Below are positions 53,748 through 63,120 of a stretch of DNA of 64,000 nucleotides, piece by piece. Location of the stretch: assembly GCF_026735165.1 (NCBI RefSeq), contig NZ_JAPQES010000001.1, forward strand, positions 1,240,001-1,304,000. The letters are read 5' to 3'. The notes under the pieces are model-generated. The model made no database searches and was not told where the DNA came from. It saw only the letters and a program-made list of their open reading frames with translations. Position numbers and translations under genes: made by a program. The stretch comes from Clostridium ganghwense. GTDB lineage: Bacteria > Bacillota > Clostridia > Clostridiales > Clostridiaceae. How positions within the stretch are numbered: the first letter of the stretch is position 1; each line of letters begins with the position of its first letter.

Positions 53748-55421
53748 CTAGTTGTTTATATTATTGTATATTTGAACTCCTTTAGTCATAAGAACTCTAA
53801 AAAGCATAAAATCTATAGTACCAAATACCCCTATAATTAATATAGTAGCTGTTACTAGACTTAACTTAAACTTAAATACAATAAATACTGTAATAGCAGC
53901 TATTAAAACACAAGGAAGTGAGTTTAGTAATATGTTCATATTTTGTTTTACAGCCTTTTGCTCATTATCCCAATCTAATTTAGGTCTATATAAATCGATA
54001 AGTATACCAACAAAATTACTGAATAAAATTCCTAGTAAACTTACCAATCCAATTAACACAACTATAATCTTTGGAGGTTCAAATAAGATTAATAAAGCTA
54101 CCAAAAGCATGACCATACTTATAATTCCCAGAATAAATGCTGATAAGACTTTTGCAACTATTTGTTTTTTATAGCTAATAGGCAAGTACTTATTAATATA
54201 AAAATTCTTACCCTCTCTTGATATGCTAGTACAAGCTATTGGACTATTTGAGGTTATAAATACTATTAAAGCAAAGCCAACTACAACAACTAAAGCAGCT
54301 ATTCTTGGATTATTTATCACCATTCCTAATTCTTTGAAGTTTCCTATTCCTTGAGGACTTGCCAGCATTGGTATAAGTAAAAATACTGGCCATAAAAAAT
54401 TCATTAATACGCAATTCATAAAATATGCTGGTGTTCTAAATAATATTTTTAATTCCTTAATTAAGTATGTTTTAAATACTGAGTTTTGAACTACTATTTT
54501 ATCAATTTCAGCTTCACTTAATTTTTTTCTCTTTGATTTAGTCTCAGAAATTCCCACTACACCTTTTAGATATAGCCCTTCTCCTACAACTATAAATATA
54601 CCTATAGCTAAAATTGACATAGCTATAAAAATTGCCATATTTGTAATTCCTGTTATATTACTGCTTTCTAATACAGCTAATGAAGCAATTTTAGAACTTG
54701 GGAACATTCCTGATACAATATTCACCAAAGAATTATTGCCTTCTACAAACATTTGCTGAAGCGTCTCTGGATTTAAAGTACTTTGGGAAGTTCTCTGAAT
54801 AAATATATTGATTCCCAAACTTAAAAATAGTATCAGAATACCTCCTACTATCCTAAATCTATCTTTGTTTTTAGCTATACCTGTAAACCTCATAATAACC
54901 ATAACTATTACAGAAGCTAATACAAGAGGTATTATTGGTAATGTTAAAAAAATTAATGTACTAAATATATAATATAAAGCACCAGCACCACTTTCGAATC
55001 CATAAACTATTATAATTGGCAGCAGTACTAATAATTCAGTGATATATTCATAAATTAAAACTACAACAAATTTTGCCCCTAATATTTCTGACGGTCTAAA
55101 GGGCAAAGGTAATAAATTATCTATGTCCATAGAAAAATAAAAAGTTCCCATAACATAAAAAATACCAAAGAAGAATGCCACTAAACTTACTAAAACAAAA
55201 CCAAAGCTTAAAATAACACCCTGTTGATTAATGAAAGAAAGTCCCTCATAAAGTGATGAAACAAACTCCCCCATCATTATTGCTAAAGGAAGGAAACATG
55301 CTGCCAATAATAATTTTAGTGAAATAGATTTTAATTTACTATTTTTATCACTTTTTTTATTACCCCAAAAATCCCCGCTAGTTTTTAATAATACTTTAGT
55401 TAATGCTATAAACCTACTCAT
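53748..55421 (-). CDS. Large ABC-2 type permease
   Basis: 557 aa with about 12 helices and a conserved DIDNLLPLPFRPSEILGAKF segment (the LPxxRxxxxxAK-like motif of exporter permeases). It overlaps the end of the ATPase gene by eight bases, so the pair is coupled. Such ATPase/permease pairs (PltK/YhaP-like) export unknown substrates. First residues MSRFIALTKVLLKTSG are positively charged and cytoplasmic. Confidence 0.85.
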   Translation of the reverse strand: MSRFIALTKVLLKTSGDFWGNKKSDKNSKLKSISLKLLLAACFLPLAIMMGEFVSSLYEGLSFINQQGVILSFGFVLVSLVAFFFGIFYVMGTFYFSMDIDNLLPLPFRPSEILGAKFVVVLIYEYITELLVLLPIIIVYGFESGAGALYYIFSTLIFLTLPIIPLVLASVIVMVIMRFTGIAKNKDRFRIVGGILILFLSLGINIFIQRTSQSTLNPETLQQMFVEGNNSLVNIVSGMFPSSKIASLAVLESSNITGITNMAIFIAMSILAIGIFIVVGEGLYLKGVVGISETKSKRKKLSEAEIDKIVVQNSVFKTYLIKELKILFRTPAYFMNCVLMNFLWPVFLLIPMLASPQGIGNFKELGMVINNPRIAALVVVVGFALIVFITSNSPIACTSISREGKNFYINKYLPISYKKQIVAKVLSAFILGIISMVMLLVALLILFEPPKIIVVLIGLVSLLGILFSNFVGILIDLYRPKLDWDNEQKAVKQNMNILLNSLPCVLIAAITVFIVFKFKLSLVTATILIIGVFGTIDFMLFRVLMTKGVQIYNNINN

Positions 55422-56139
55422 CTTCTGTCATCTCCAAGAACATTTTTTCTAAGGATTCGTTTTCTTTAGCATGTTCTCTCATATCCTGAATCTTTCCGCA
55501 AAATAATATCTTTCCTTTATTTATAATTGCAACTCTATCACAAATCTTTTCTGCAACTTCTAAAACATGAGTTGAGAAAAATACTGTTTTACCACTATCG
55601 GCATGTTCTCTCATCATTTGTTTTAATGTATATGATGATTTTGGGTCAAGCCCTGTCATAGGCTCGTCAAGAATCCATACTGGTGGTTCATGAATTAAAA
55701 CTCCCATTATTACTATTTTCTGTCTCATACCGTGAGAGTAACTTTGAATCTGATCTCCTAAAGCAGTAGTCATTTCAAATCTTTCTGCTAGACTTTCTAT
55801 TCTTCTTTTTCTCTCTTCTTTTTGCACACCATATATATCTGCCATAAAATTCAAATATTCTAATCCTTTAAGTCTTAAAAACATATCTGGACTGTCTGGC
55901 ACAAAACCAAATTGTTTTTTTACTTCAAGTGGACTTTCCTTTATATCTATTCCATTTATTTTTATACTTCCAGAATCAGAATTTGAAATTCCTGTAATCA
56001 TCTTTATAGTAGTAGTTTTACCTGCTCCATTTGGTCCTAAGAACCCAAAAATCTCTCCATCTGGAATAGTTAAATTCAAGTTATCTACAGCTTTTACCTT
56101 TCCATTGTAGCTCTTTGTTACATTTGTTATCTCAATCAT
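55414..56139 (-). CDS. ABC transporter ATP-binding protein
   Basis: 241 aa. Walker A GPNGAGKTTT (about 37-46), Q-loop FVPDSPD, signature YSHGMRQK, Walker B VWILDEPMTGLD, H-loop STH. Partner of the permease encoded next. A GTG five codons upstream belongs to the GAGGAG region; ATG 56139 is correctly spaced. Confidence 0.94.
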   Translation of the reverse strand: MIEITNVTKSYNGKVKAVDNLNLTIPDGEIFGFLGPNGAGKTTTIKMITGISNSDSGSIKINGIDIKESPLEVKKQFGFVPDSPDMFLRLKGLEYLNFMADIYGVQKEERKRRIESLAERFEMTTALGDQIQSYSHGMRQKIVIMGVLIHEPPVWILDEPMTGLDPKSSYTLKQMMREHADSGKTVFFSTHVLEVAEKICDRVAIINKGKILFCGKIQDMREHAKENESLEKMFLEMTEDE

Positions 56140-56191
56140 AGTTCTTCTCCTCACCTTTTATCCGTAAATAATTTCAAACTATTCATTTGTA

Positions 56192-56365
56192 TTAATTATG
56201 AGAAACAATCCCTAATATTATTCCTGCAGCTAGTCCAATTATAACTGCTAATATTATTTTACCAAAAATAGCTCCAAAGCATGCTCCCAAGCTTACTCCT
56301 AAGATTAATTTGTTAGATTCAAGTCCTTTTTCTTTAACACCATAAGTTATTTCTGTTTTTTTCAT
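56192..56365 (-). CDS. Small glycine-zipper membrane protein
   Basis: 57 aa. A polar start (KKTEITYGVKEKGLESNK) and a Gly-rich hydrophobic hairpin (LILGVSLGACFGAIFG, then VIIGLAAGIILGIV). GGGGGGAATAAAA precedes ATG 56365. It lies 52 bp before the ATPase gene on the same strand and may be co-transcribed. Function unknown. Confidence 0.68.
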   Translation of the reverse strand: MKKTEITYGVKEKGLESNKLILGVSLGACFGAIFGKIILAVIIGLAAGIILGIVSHN

Positions 56366-56496
56366 TTTTATTCCCCCCAATTCCCAAACCCCAAAATCTC
56401 TTTTATAACTCCATTATATATTATTATTAACTCATTATCAATTATAAATTACATTATTATAAGTTATTTTATACCTTTTATTGATTATATCTATAG

Positions 56497-57018
56497 TTAC
56501 TTGAACATAATTCTTGCTATAGTAACTGCTGCTACTACTGCAGTTAAATCAGCCATTATAGCTGCCCAAAGAGTATGTCTTATTTTCTTTATATTTACAG
56601 CACCATAATAAACTGTTAGTGTATAAAATATAGTTTCTGTAGAACCTATTATTATTGAAGCTACAAGACCTATATATGTATCAGCTCCATATTGATTTAA
56701 TATATCCATATAAATACCCTGAGCTCCACTACCTGATAAAGGCTTTACCATTACAAGTGGAACAACCTCTGGTGGAAGTCCTATAAATTTAACTATAGGC
56801 TTTATAAGCTCTATGAAATATCCTAAAGCTCCTGATTCTCTAAATACACCTACTCCTAAAAGCATTGCTAGTAAATATGGATATATGTTAAAGCATAACG
56901 TAAGTCCCTCTTTAGCTCCTTCTACAAAACACTCATAAACCTTTACACCCTTAGCCATCCCGTAAATTACTATGAATCCCATCAATATAGGAATTATAGA
57001 AATAATAATATATTGCAT
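56497..57018 (-). CDS. spmB: Spore maturation protein B
   Basis: 173 aa membrane protein of the nucleoside-recognition (Gate) fold. Visible: NIYPYLLAMLLGVGVFRESG, PLVMVKPLSGSGAQGI and GSTETIFYTLTVYYGAV, the classical SpmB motifs. With SpmA it is needed for full dehydration of the spore core. 37 bp after spmA in the same operon. Confidence 0.93.
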   Translation of the reverse strand: MQYIIISIIPILMGFIVIYGMAKGVKVYECFVEGAKEGLTLCFNIYPYLLAMLLGVGVFRESGALGYFIELIKPIVKFIGLPPEVVPLVMVKPLSGSGAQGIYMDILNQYGADTYIGLVASIIIGSTETIFYTLTVYYGAVNIKKIRHTLWAAIMADLTAVVAAVTIARIMFK

Positions 57019-57055
57019 TAAACCCCTCCCACTTTTTAATCAATAATTTATCAAA

Positions 57056-57631
57056 TTAAAAAAATCTCTCTAGTATTTTGCAATATATTATTCCCATAAT
57101 TGCCGCAGTACCTGTTGCAATTATAGCTGGTATGATTATAATTCCTGGATTCTTTGAACCACAAGCCGCTCTCATAGAAATAACAGATGTTGGTAAAAGT
57201 TGAATGCAAGCTGCATTAATCACTAAGAAAAGCGCCATATCATTAGTTGCAGTATCCTTTTTAGGATTTACCTTCTCAAGTTCTTCCATAGCTTTAATTC
57301 CAAAAGGAGTTGCTGCATTAGAAAGCCCTAACATATTAGAGGTTAAATTTAATAATATACTTCCCATAGCATTTTCATTTTTTGAAACATCTTTAAAAAG
57401 TAAATTTAATATAGGCTTTAGAACCTTTGCTAATTTCTCTGTAACTCCACTCCTTTGAGCAATTTTCATAATTCCGCTCCAAAGGCACATCATTCCTATG
57501 AGTCCTATTAATAATTCAACTGATGCTTCTGTAGAATCTATTATTGATTTTGATATAATATCTCCTTTACCAGTAACAAGTCCAAATATTATTCCAAAAA
57601 TCAATAAGAAAAACCAAATAATATTTATCAT
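57056..57631 (-). CDS. spmA: Spore maturation protein A
   Basis: 191 aa. Visible: GMMCLWSGIMKIAQRSG, SNMLGLSNAATPFGIKAMEEL and LPTSVISMRAACGSKNPG, the SpmA signature. Partner of SpmB. AGGGTG precedes the ATG. Upstream, CATACATC on the minus strand (57697-57690) resembles a sigma-E type -10, but no matching -35 stands out. Confidence 0.93.
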   Translation of the reverse strand: MINIIWFFLLIFGIIFGLVTGKGDIISKSIIDSTEASVELLIGLIGMMCLWSGIMKIAQRSGVTEKLAKVLKPILNLLFKDVSKNENAMGSILLNLTSNMLGLSNAATPFGIKAMEELEKVNPKKDTATNDMALFLVINAACIQLLPTSVISMRAACGSKNPGIIIIPAIIATGTAAIMGIIYCKILERFF

Positions 57632-57783
57632 AATATATCACCCTATCCTTATATGGAATTTATTAATATATATGATAAATATTCATGATGTATGGCAAAA
57701 TAATAGACAGTTTCAAAATTTATACTATAATTAAGTAAAATTGTAAACTGCCCCTAAATATAAATTTAAAAATAAAATATTAT

Positions 57784-57818
57784 TAACTGGTTACTAATCA
57801 CTAGTAACTGGTTACTTA
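57784..57818. repeat. Degenerate 7-bp tandem repeats at the end of the YbjQ gene
   Basis: Heptads TAACTGG, TTACTAA, TCACTAG, TAACTGG, TTACTTA. The 12-mer TAACTGGTTACT is present twice exactly (57784-57795 and 57805-57816), 21 bp apart, and the YbjQ stop (57812) is inside the second. Same repeat type as 28538-28590. Confidence 0.65.
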
Positions 57819-58123
57819 AACTTTACTGCTGTACCATAAACTATCACTTCTGCAGAACCCTGCATTATTGCACTTGTTGCATACCTAATATTTATAATTC
57901 CGTCTGCACCTAAAGATTGAGCTTCCTGAACCATACGCTTTGTAGCAATAGCTCTAGCTTCATTCATCATTTCGGTATAAGCTGCAATTTCTCCACCAAC
58001 TAGTGTTTTAAGACCACTCAAAATATCTTTTCCCACATTTTTAGAATTAACAACTGAACCTTTTACTATAGATAAAGTCTCAAGCTCTTTTCCTGATATA
58101 TAATCAGTACTTACTAAGATCAT
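57812..58123 (-). CDS. YbjQ-family (UPF0145) protein
   Basis: 103 aa. Typical YbjQ pattern: ILVSTDYISGKELE, GLKTLVGGEIAAYTEMMNEARAIA split by family Gly residues, then ADGIINIRYATSAI and EVIVYGTAVK. The fold is a pentameric dodecin/heavy-metal-binding type; role unknown. Two ATG codons lie six bases apart; the second (58123) has the better spacing to GGAGGA and fits homologue starts. Overlaps the upstream small membrane gene by 20 bases. Confidence 0.88.
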   Translation of the reverse strand: MILVSTDYISGKELETLSIVKGSVVNSKNVGKDILSGLKTLVGGEIAAYTEMMNEARAIATKRMVQEAQSLGADGIINIRYATSAIMQGSAEVIVYGTAVKFK

Positions 58124-58334
58124 CCTCATCTTCCTCCTTTATTTCCTTAATTCTTTCTATCGCAGTATAAATTAATGCCCCTACCACTGCCAAGGTCGCC
58201 CCTATAACTAGTACTAAAAACATACGATTTATTCTTGATTCTAATACTCCAAATATAATTCCTGAAGCATATAATAATATTATTCCTGCTACAATTACTG
58301 TTATAACAATTACAGATACTATTTTTCTTTTCAT
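58104..58334 (-). CDS. Small two-helix membrane protein
   Basis: 76 aa. Helix 1 (VSVIVITVIVAGIILLYASG, about 6-25), helix 2 (MFLVLVIGATLAVVGALIYTA, about 38-58, split by Gly), acidic tail (KEIKEEDEDD). GGAGGAT precedes ATG 58334. It overlaps the YbjQ gene, so the two are coupled; YbjQ may be its cytoplasmic partner (inference). Confidence 0.75.
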   Translation of the reverse strand: MKRKIVSVIVITVIVAGIILLYASGIIFGVLESRINRMFLVLVIGATLAVVGALIYTAIERIKEIKEEDEDDLSKY

Positions 58335-58388
58335 TTAAGTATCCTCCATATACAATCAAATCATCTTACATCTAATAATCAAATAATA

Positions 58389-58446
58389 AATAACTAACTG
58401 CAGTTAATTAGTTAGTTATTTAGTTAGTTATTTAGTTAGTTATTTA
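58389..58446. repeat. Tandem 12-bp repeat with inverted flank
   Basis: TTAGTTAGTTAT is present three times in exact tandem (58408-58419, 58420-58431, 58432-58443). The preceding ATAACTAACT (58389-58398) is its inverse, so on either strand a 10-12-bp hairpin can form with any copy. Sits in the 299-bp gap between the small membrane gene and the HAD gene. Confidence 0.85.
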
Positions 58447-58564
58447 TTATTATTATACTCAATACTATGCTAAATTAAATATTATTATAGTTAATTTAAG
58501 GAATTTTTAAGGAGGATTTAAGAATTAGATAAAAACTGATTTTTTTTACTTTATTATAAATAAA

Positions 58565-58606
58565 AGGATAGTAATCAAAGCTTTAAAAAACTCCTATAAC
58601 TATCCT
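58565..58606 (-). terminator. Terminator of the HAD gene
   Basis: AGGATAGT (58565-58572) and ACTATCCT (58599-58606) pair around a 26-base loop; TTTTATTT follows on the minus strand. Confidence 0.65.
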
Positions 58607-58633
58607 AATTAAACATATGGCTAACTCTGCAAA

Positions 58634-59293
58634 CTATAAATATTCTTTTAGCTCCCTTATATCTTTTATTATTATATCTGCCTCATCAAGCTCTCCTTCT
58701 AATCCAAAACCATAATCACAACCTATAGTATATATATTATTCATTTTTCCTGCCTTCATATCATGATGTCTATCTCCTACAATCACCATATTTTTAGGAT
58801 ACTTTGTCATAACCTTTGCTAAAAACTCATATTTAGGTATGTATTCATACTGCTGTGCACAAGCTAGTTCTTCAAAGTATTTATCTAAATTAAAAGCTTC
58901 ATTATGCATGTCTTTATAATAATGGCTGCAGTTACTTACAAACACCAAACGATATCCTTTTGATTTTAAATATTCTAATGTTTCTAAAGCTCCTTCATAT
59001 AAAGCCGCTTTTTTCTGCTCAACTAATGATTTCATTTCTGCTCCAACCATTTTTCTAGCTTTAGTCTGCATTTCTTTAGAAAGCTCTGGCATAAATTTTG
59101 CCCACATATCTATACTGTTAAAGCCAAGCCAATATTTAATCTCTTCATCTTTTAAGTCTCTAGGCTCTGCTAATCCCTCTTCTACCAAATATGAATATGC
59201 TTTGTTTAAAGCTGGCTTATAAATATTCATGCTGTCATGAAGTGTTCCATCATAATCAAAGAAAATTGTTTTTACGTTTTTGAAAATATCCAT
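58634..59293 (-). CDS. HAD-family phosphatase, candidate for the riboflavin pathway
   Basis: 219 aa. HAD motif I FFDYDGTLHDS (nucleophile Asp about 13), motif II VSNCS, motif III Lys before FLAKVMTK, motif IV VGDRHHDMKAG. A helical cap (about 20-95) follows motif I, as in phosphoglycolate phosphatase-like enzymes. It starts 62 bp after ribH, behind only a hairpin without a good T-run, and no promoter of its own is visible, so read-through from the rib operon is likely. This makes it a candidate for the unassigned dephosphorylation between RibD and RibH (inference). AAAGGA before the ATG. Confidence 0.82.
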   Translation of the reverse strand: MDIFKNVKTIFFDYDGTLHDSMNIYKPALNKAYSYLVEEGLAEPRDLKDEEIKYWLGFNSIDMWAKFMPELSKEMQTKARKMVGAEMKSLVEQKKAALYEGALETLEYLKSKGYRLVFVSNCSHYYKDMHNEAFNLDKYFEELACAQQYEYIPKYEFLAKVMTKYPKNMVIVGDRHHDMKAGKMNNIYTIGCDYGFGLEGELDEADIIIKDIRELKEYL

Positions 59294-59319
59294 ATATTTC
59301 TTCCTTTCCGTAAAGTAAT

Positions 59320-59347
59320 AAACTGACTGTAAATATACAGTCAGTTT
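59320..59347 (-). terminator. Hairpin after ribH
   Basis: A 12-bp perfect stem AAACTGACTGTA/TACAGTCAGTTT with a four-base loop. On the minus strand it is followed by ATTACTTTACGG, which is a poor T-run, so it may act as a partial terminator or RNA-stability hairpin. Confidence 0.7.
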
Positions 59348-59355
59348 ATATTATA

Positions 59356-59817
59356 CTAAAATTGTTTTAATATATTAGCCATTTCAATAGCAGTTATTGC
59401 AGATTCATATCCTTTATTTCCTGCTTTAGTTCCTGCTCTTTCAATTGCTTGTTCTATAGTATCTGTAGTAAGCACTCCAAATATTACAGGAACCTCTGTT
59501 TCTAAACCTACATGTGCAATTCCCTTTGATACTTCGCTAGATACATACTCAAAATGAGCAGTAGCTCCTTTGATAACAGCTCCTAAGCATATAACTCCAT
59601 CATATTTACTAGACTTAGCCATTTTCTTTGCAACTAGAGGTATTTCAAAAGCTCCTGGTACCCATGTAAGCTCTATATCTTCCTCTTTAACTCCATGACG
59701 TTTTAAGGCATCTAATGCACCATCTAATAATTTACTTCCTATAAATTCATTAAATCTTCCTAATACTATTCCAAATTTTAAACCTTCTCCAATTAAATTT
59801 CCTTCATAAACTCTCAT
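59356..59817 (-). CDS. ribH: 6,7-dimethyl-8-ribityllumazine synthase
   Basis: 153 aa. Condenses 5-amino-6-ribitylaminouracil with dihydroxybutanone phosphate. Visible: [35 protein letters not shown] (catalytic His) and [12 protein letters not shown]. Starts one base after ribBA. Confidence 0.97.
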   Translation of the reverse strand: MRVYEGNLIGEGLKFGIVLGRFNEFIGSKLLDGALDALKRHGVKEEDIELTWVPGAFEIPLVAKKMAKSSKYDGVICLGAVIKGATAHFEYVSSEVSKGIAHVGLETEVPVIFGVLTTDTIEQAIERAGTKAGNKGYESAITAIEMANILKQF

Positions 59818-59818
59818 C

Positions 59819-61045
59819 TTACTCTTCCTCCTCTAATTTGTCGAAACATAACATATGCTCCATTTTTTCTTTTTTAGTTTTTAAATAAAATATATTTGAT
59901 TTATTAAATTCCATTTCAATAGGCACTCTTTCAACTATCTCTATTCCATAGCCTGTTATTCCTGACACTTTTTTAGGATTATTAGTCATAAGTCTTACTT
60001 CTTTAACTCCAAGATTTTCAAGTATTTGTGCTCCAATTCCATAGTCTCTTAAATCTGGTGCAAAACCTAATGCTACATTAGCTTCTACAGTATCCATACC
60101 TTGGTCCTGAAGTGCATAAGCTTTTATCTTATTAACAAGACCTATTCCTCTTCCTTCTTGTCTCATATACAGAAGAATTCCTCTTCCTTCTTTATTAATT
60201 GCAGTCAAAGCCGCAGCTAACTGATCCCCACAGTCACATCTTAGAGAACCTAACACATCTCCTGTTAAACATTCTGAATGTACTCTGATTAGCACAGGAT
60301 CTCCATTTTCTACATCACCTTTAACTAAAGCAACATGTTCTTTTCCAGTTAATTTTTCTCTGTACCCTACTATTTTGAATTCTCCATATTTTGTAGGTAA
60401 ATTTGCTTCTCCTTCTCTTTCTATTAAGGTTTCATTTTTTCTTCTATAAGCAATCAAATCAGCAATAGTTACAATCTTTAAATCGTGTTCTTTAACATAT
60501 TTCATAAGTTCTGGAACTCTTGCCATAGTTCCATCTTCACTCATTATTTCACATATAACTCCTGCTGGCTTAAGTCCTGCTAACTTTGCAAGGTCTACAG
60601 CAGCCTCAGTATGTCCTGCTCTTTTTAAAACTCCACCTTCTCTAGCTTGAAGTGGAAATATATGACCTGGTCTTTGGAAATCTTCTGGTTTTGCATCTTC
60701 CTCTACAGCCTTTAAAACTGTCATTGCTCTTTCATGAGCTGAAATTCCTGTAGTTGTTCCTACAGCATCTATAGATACTGTAAAAGCAGTTCCTTTTGCA
60801 TCTGTATTGTTAGATACCATTTGATTTAAATCTAGCTTACTTAATCTTTCCCCTGTCATAGGCATGCATATTAATCCTCGTCCGTACTTAGCCATAAAGT
60901 TTATAGCTTCTGGAGTGGCTTTTTCAGCAGCCATCAATAAATCGCCTTCATTTTCTCTGTCCTCATCATCTACAACAACTACTATTTTCCCATTTTTCAC
61001 ATCTTCTATTGCTTCTTCTATAGTATTAAATCTAATTTCTTCCAT
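59819..61045 (-). CDS. ribBA: Bifunctional dihydroxybutanone phosphate synthase / GTP cyclohydrolase II
   Basis: 408 aa. The N-terminal RibB domain (1-200) has [19 protein letters not shown] and [10 protein letters not shown]. The C-terminal RibA domain (205-408) has the zinc site [18 protein letters not shown] and RQEGRGIGL. Supplies both starting branches of riboflavin synthesis. Lies 15 bp after ribE. Confidence 0.97.
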   Translation of the reverse strand: MEEIRFNTIEEAIEDVKNGKIVVVVDDEDRENEGDLLMAAEKATPEAINFMAKYGRGLICMPMTGERLSKLDLNQMVSNNTDAKGTAFTVSIDAVGTTTGISAHERAMTVLKAVEEDAKPEDFQRPGHIFPLQAREGGVLKRAGHTEAAVDLAKLAGLKPAGVICEIMSEDGTMARVPELMKYVKEHDLKIVTIADLIAYRRKNETLIEREGEANLPTKYGEFKIVGYREKLTGKEHVALVKGDVENGDPVLIRVHSECLTGDVLGSLRCDCGDQLAAALTAINKEGRGILLYMRQEGRGIGLVNKIKAYALQDQGMDTVEANVALGFAPDLRDYGIGAQILENLGVKEVRLMTNNPKKVSGITGYGIEIVERVPIEMEFNKSNIFYLKTKKEKMEHMLCFDKLEEEE

Positions 61046-61060
61046 TTTTACACACTCCCC

Positions 61061-61714
61061 TTATAAAAATCCATTTTCTTTTAAAAAATTCATATCAATT
61101 GAACTTTTAGGTTTTTCCTCTTCTTCACTATGTCCTAAAAGCTTCGCAACATATTTCCCAATCATGTCACATTCTAAATTAACCGTATCTCCTACCTTCT
61201 TTTTTAAAAGTGTAGTTTCATCCTTAGTATGAGGAATTATAGAAACTTTAAAAATTTCATTGTCCACATAAGCTACTGTTAAACTTACTCCATCAATAGC
61301 TATTGATCCCTTCATAACTATGTATTTAAGAATGTTACTAGAAGCTCCTATACTTACCCATGTAGCATTATCCTCTTCTTCAAATTTCTTTATTGCACCA
61401 ACCCCATCAATATGACCACTAACTAAGTGTCCTCCTAATCTGTCTCCTACCCTTAAAGCTCTTTCTAAATTAACTTTGTCACCTTTTTTTAAGTTATCTA
61501 AACTACTTCTTCTCATAGTTTCTGCCATAACATCTACCACAAAACTGTTCTTGCTAAACTCTGTTACAGTAAGACATACACCATTGGTACTTATGCTGTC
61601 TCCAAGCTTTACACCCGCAAGAACCTTCTCTGCCTTTATTTTTATCTTTGCAGATTTTACCCCTTTGGTTACTGTATCAATTGTTCCTATTTCCTCAACT
61701 AGTCCTGTAAACAA
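61061..61714 (-). CDS. ribE: Riboflavin synthase alpha chain
   Basis: 217 aa made of two lumazine-binding repeats: MFTGLVEEIGTI then SISTNGVCLTV in the first, and GHLVSGHIDGVG then SIAIDGVSLTV in the second. Makes riboflavin from two lumazines. Starts five bases after the ribD stop with an overlapping site; co-transcribed. Confidence 0.97.
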   Translation of the reverse strand: MFTGLVEEIGTIDTVTKGVKSAKIKIKAEKVLAGVKLGDSISTNGVCLTVTEFSKNSFVVDVMAETMRRSSLDNLKKGDKVNLERALRVGDRLGGHLVSGHIDGVGAIKKFEEEDNATWVSIGASSNILKYIVMKGSIAIDGVSLTVAYVDNEIFKVSIIPHTKDETTLLKKKVGDTVNLECDMIGKYVAKLLGHSEEEEKPKSSIDMNFLKENGFL

Positions 61715-61719
61715 CTTTT

Positions 61720-62820
61720 CTACTCACCCCTTTTTATATAAGCTTCTATCATCACATCTTCTCCAAATCTTGATACTTTCATATTTCCAAAAGTAATAGC
61801 ATCTCTCATGTATTCTCTACCATTTCCTCCTACAGGAGTTTTGGCTTTTTCCCCTCCAACAATTTTAGGAGCTATAAAAGAAATTACCTTATCTACAATA
61901 CCTTCATCTAAAGCTGAATAATTAAGAGTACTTCCTCCTTCTAACAAAACACTATCTATATCTCTTTCTCCTAATTCTTTCATCAAATGCTTAAGATCAA
62001 CTCTACCATTCTTGGTAGGTGTTATTATTACCTCTGCTCCTTTTTTCTCTATCTCCTTGATTTTCTCTTTGCTTGCCCTCTCAGTAACTACAACAATAGT
62101 TTTTGCTTCTGAATTAAGATTTAAAACTTTTGCTTCTAGTGATATTCTTCCACTGCTGTCTACAATTACTCTAATTGGATCAGCACCTTCTTTTTCTTCT
62201 AACCTAGTAGTAAGTTTAGGGTCATCTGCCAAAACAGTTCCGATACCCACCATTATTGCAGATACTCTATTTCTTATTTGATGCACATACTTTCTAGATA
62301 ATTCATTTGTAATCCATTTTGAATCACCAGTATAGGCAGCTATCTTTCCATCTAAGGTCATAGCAGTTTTCATTATGCCAAAAGGAAGCTTTGTAGTTAT
62401 ATATTTTATAAAAATATCATTAAGCTCTTTTACTTCATCTTCAAGAACACCACATGTTACCTTTATACCTGCTTCTTCTAATATACTTATGCCTCTTCCC
62501 GCTACCAGCGGATTAGGATCCTTCATACCAATTACTACTTCTTTTATGCCATTTTTAACAATAGCCAAGGCACAAGGTGGAGTTTTGCCATAATGAGAAC
62601 ATGGCTCTAAAGTAACATACATCTTTGCACCATTAACATCTTCTACGGCATTTCTAAAAGCATTTACTTCTGCATGAGGTCCTCCATAAAATTCATGGTA
62701 GCCTTCTCCGATTATTTTATTATCTTTAACGATAACGGCACCAACTAAAGGGTTAGGCTTAGTATATCCTTCTCCTCTTTTAGCTAACTCAATAGCTCTT
62801 TTCATATATTCTTGGTCCAT
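61720..62820 (-). CDS. ribD: Bifunctional deaminase/reductase of riboflavin synthesis
   Basis: 366 aa. The deaminase domain (1-145) has the zinc motifs HAEVNAF and TLEPCSHYGKTPPC. The reductase domain (150-366) has MTLDGKIAAYTGDSKWI and LLEGGSTLNYSAL. First gene of the operon; GAGGTG before the ATG. Controlled by the FMN riboswitch 200-430 bases upstream. Confidence 0.97.
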   Translation of the reverse strand: MDQEYMKRAIELAKRGEGYTKPNPLVGAVIVKDNKIIGEGYHEFYGGPHAEVNAFRNAVEDVNGAKMYVTLEPCSHYGKTPPCALAIVKNGIKEVVIGMKDPNPLVAGRGISILEEAGIKVTCGVLEDEVKELNDIFIKYITTKLPFGIMKTAMTLDGKIAAYTGDSKWITNELSRKYVHQIRNRVSAIMVGIGTVLADDPKLTTRLEEKEGADPIRVIVDSSGRISLEAKVLNLNSEAKTIVVVTERASKEKIKEIEKKGAEVIITPTKNGRVDLKHLMKELGERDIDSVLLEGGSTLNYSALDEGIVDKVISFIAPKIVGGEKAKTPVGGNGREYMRDAITFGNMKVSRFGEDVMIEAYIKRGE

Positions 62821-63023
62821 TAAATCACCTCGAATTTTATAAAATTAATTTATATTAAATTTTAGATTTCAATAACTTTAACTTAAGGGATTTTTTGATG
62901 GAAGAAAATTTAATTGATTATTAGATATGATGCCCTTATGAGAATTAAAAATGTGTGGGCATATATATTAACACCTATGAATTGAAATTATTAACTTATC
63001 CGCAACATTAATCCAAAAACAAA

Positions 63024-63050
63024 AGCCCTGAAAATTATATTTTCAGGGCT
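63024..63050 (-). terminator. Regulatory terminator of the FMN riboswitch
   Basis: AGCCCTGAAAAT stem with a run of T on the minus strand. Its left arm GCCCUGAA (63049-63042) is also complementary to UUCAGGGC at the 5' side of the aptamer (63244-63237), an antiterminator of 8 bp. The 200 bases from here to ribD hold only a weak ATGCCC/GGGCAT hairpin (62931-62963). Confidence 0.9.
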
Positions 63051-63120
63051 TAATTATACAAATTAACTGCATGTGAATAAATCAACAATAATTCACATTG
63101 ATATCAGTATACAAAATCCA

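Noticed and set aside
58147-58359. 70-codon minus-strand frame
   Set aside because: Out-of-frame shadow of the 76-aa membrane protein at 58104-58334, which has the GGAGGAT site.
62899-62925. Eight-codon ATG frame with AAGGGA upstream
   Set aside because: Too short to support, and on the strand opposite to the rib leader.
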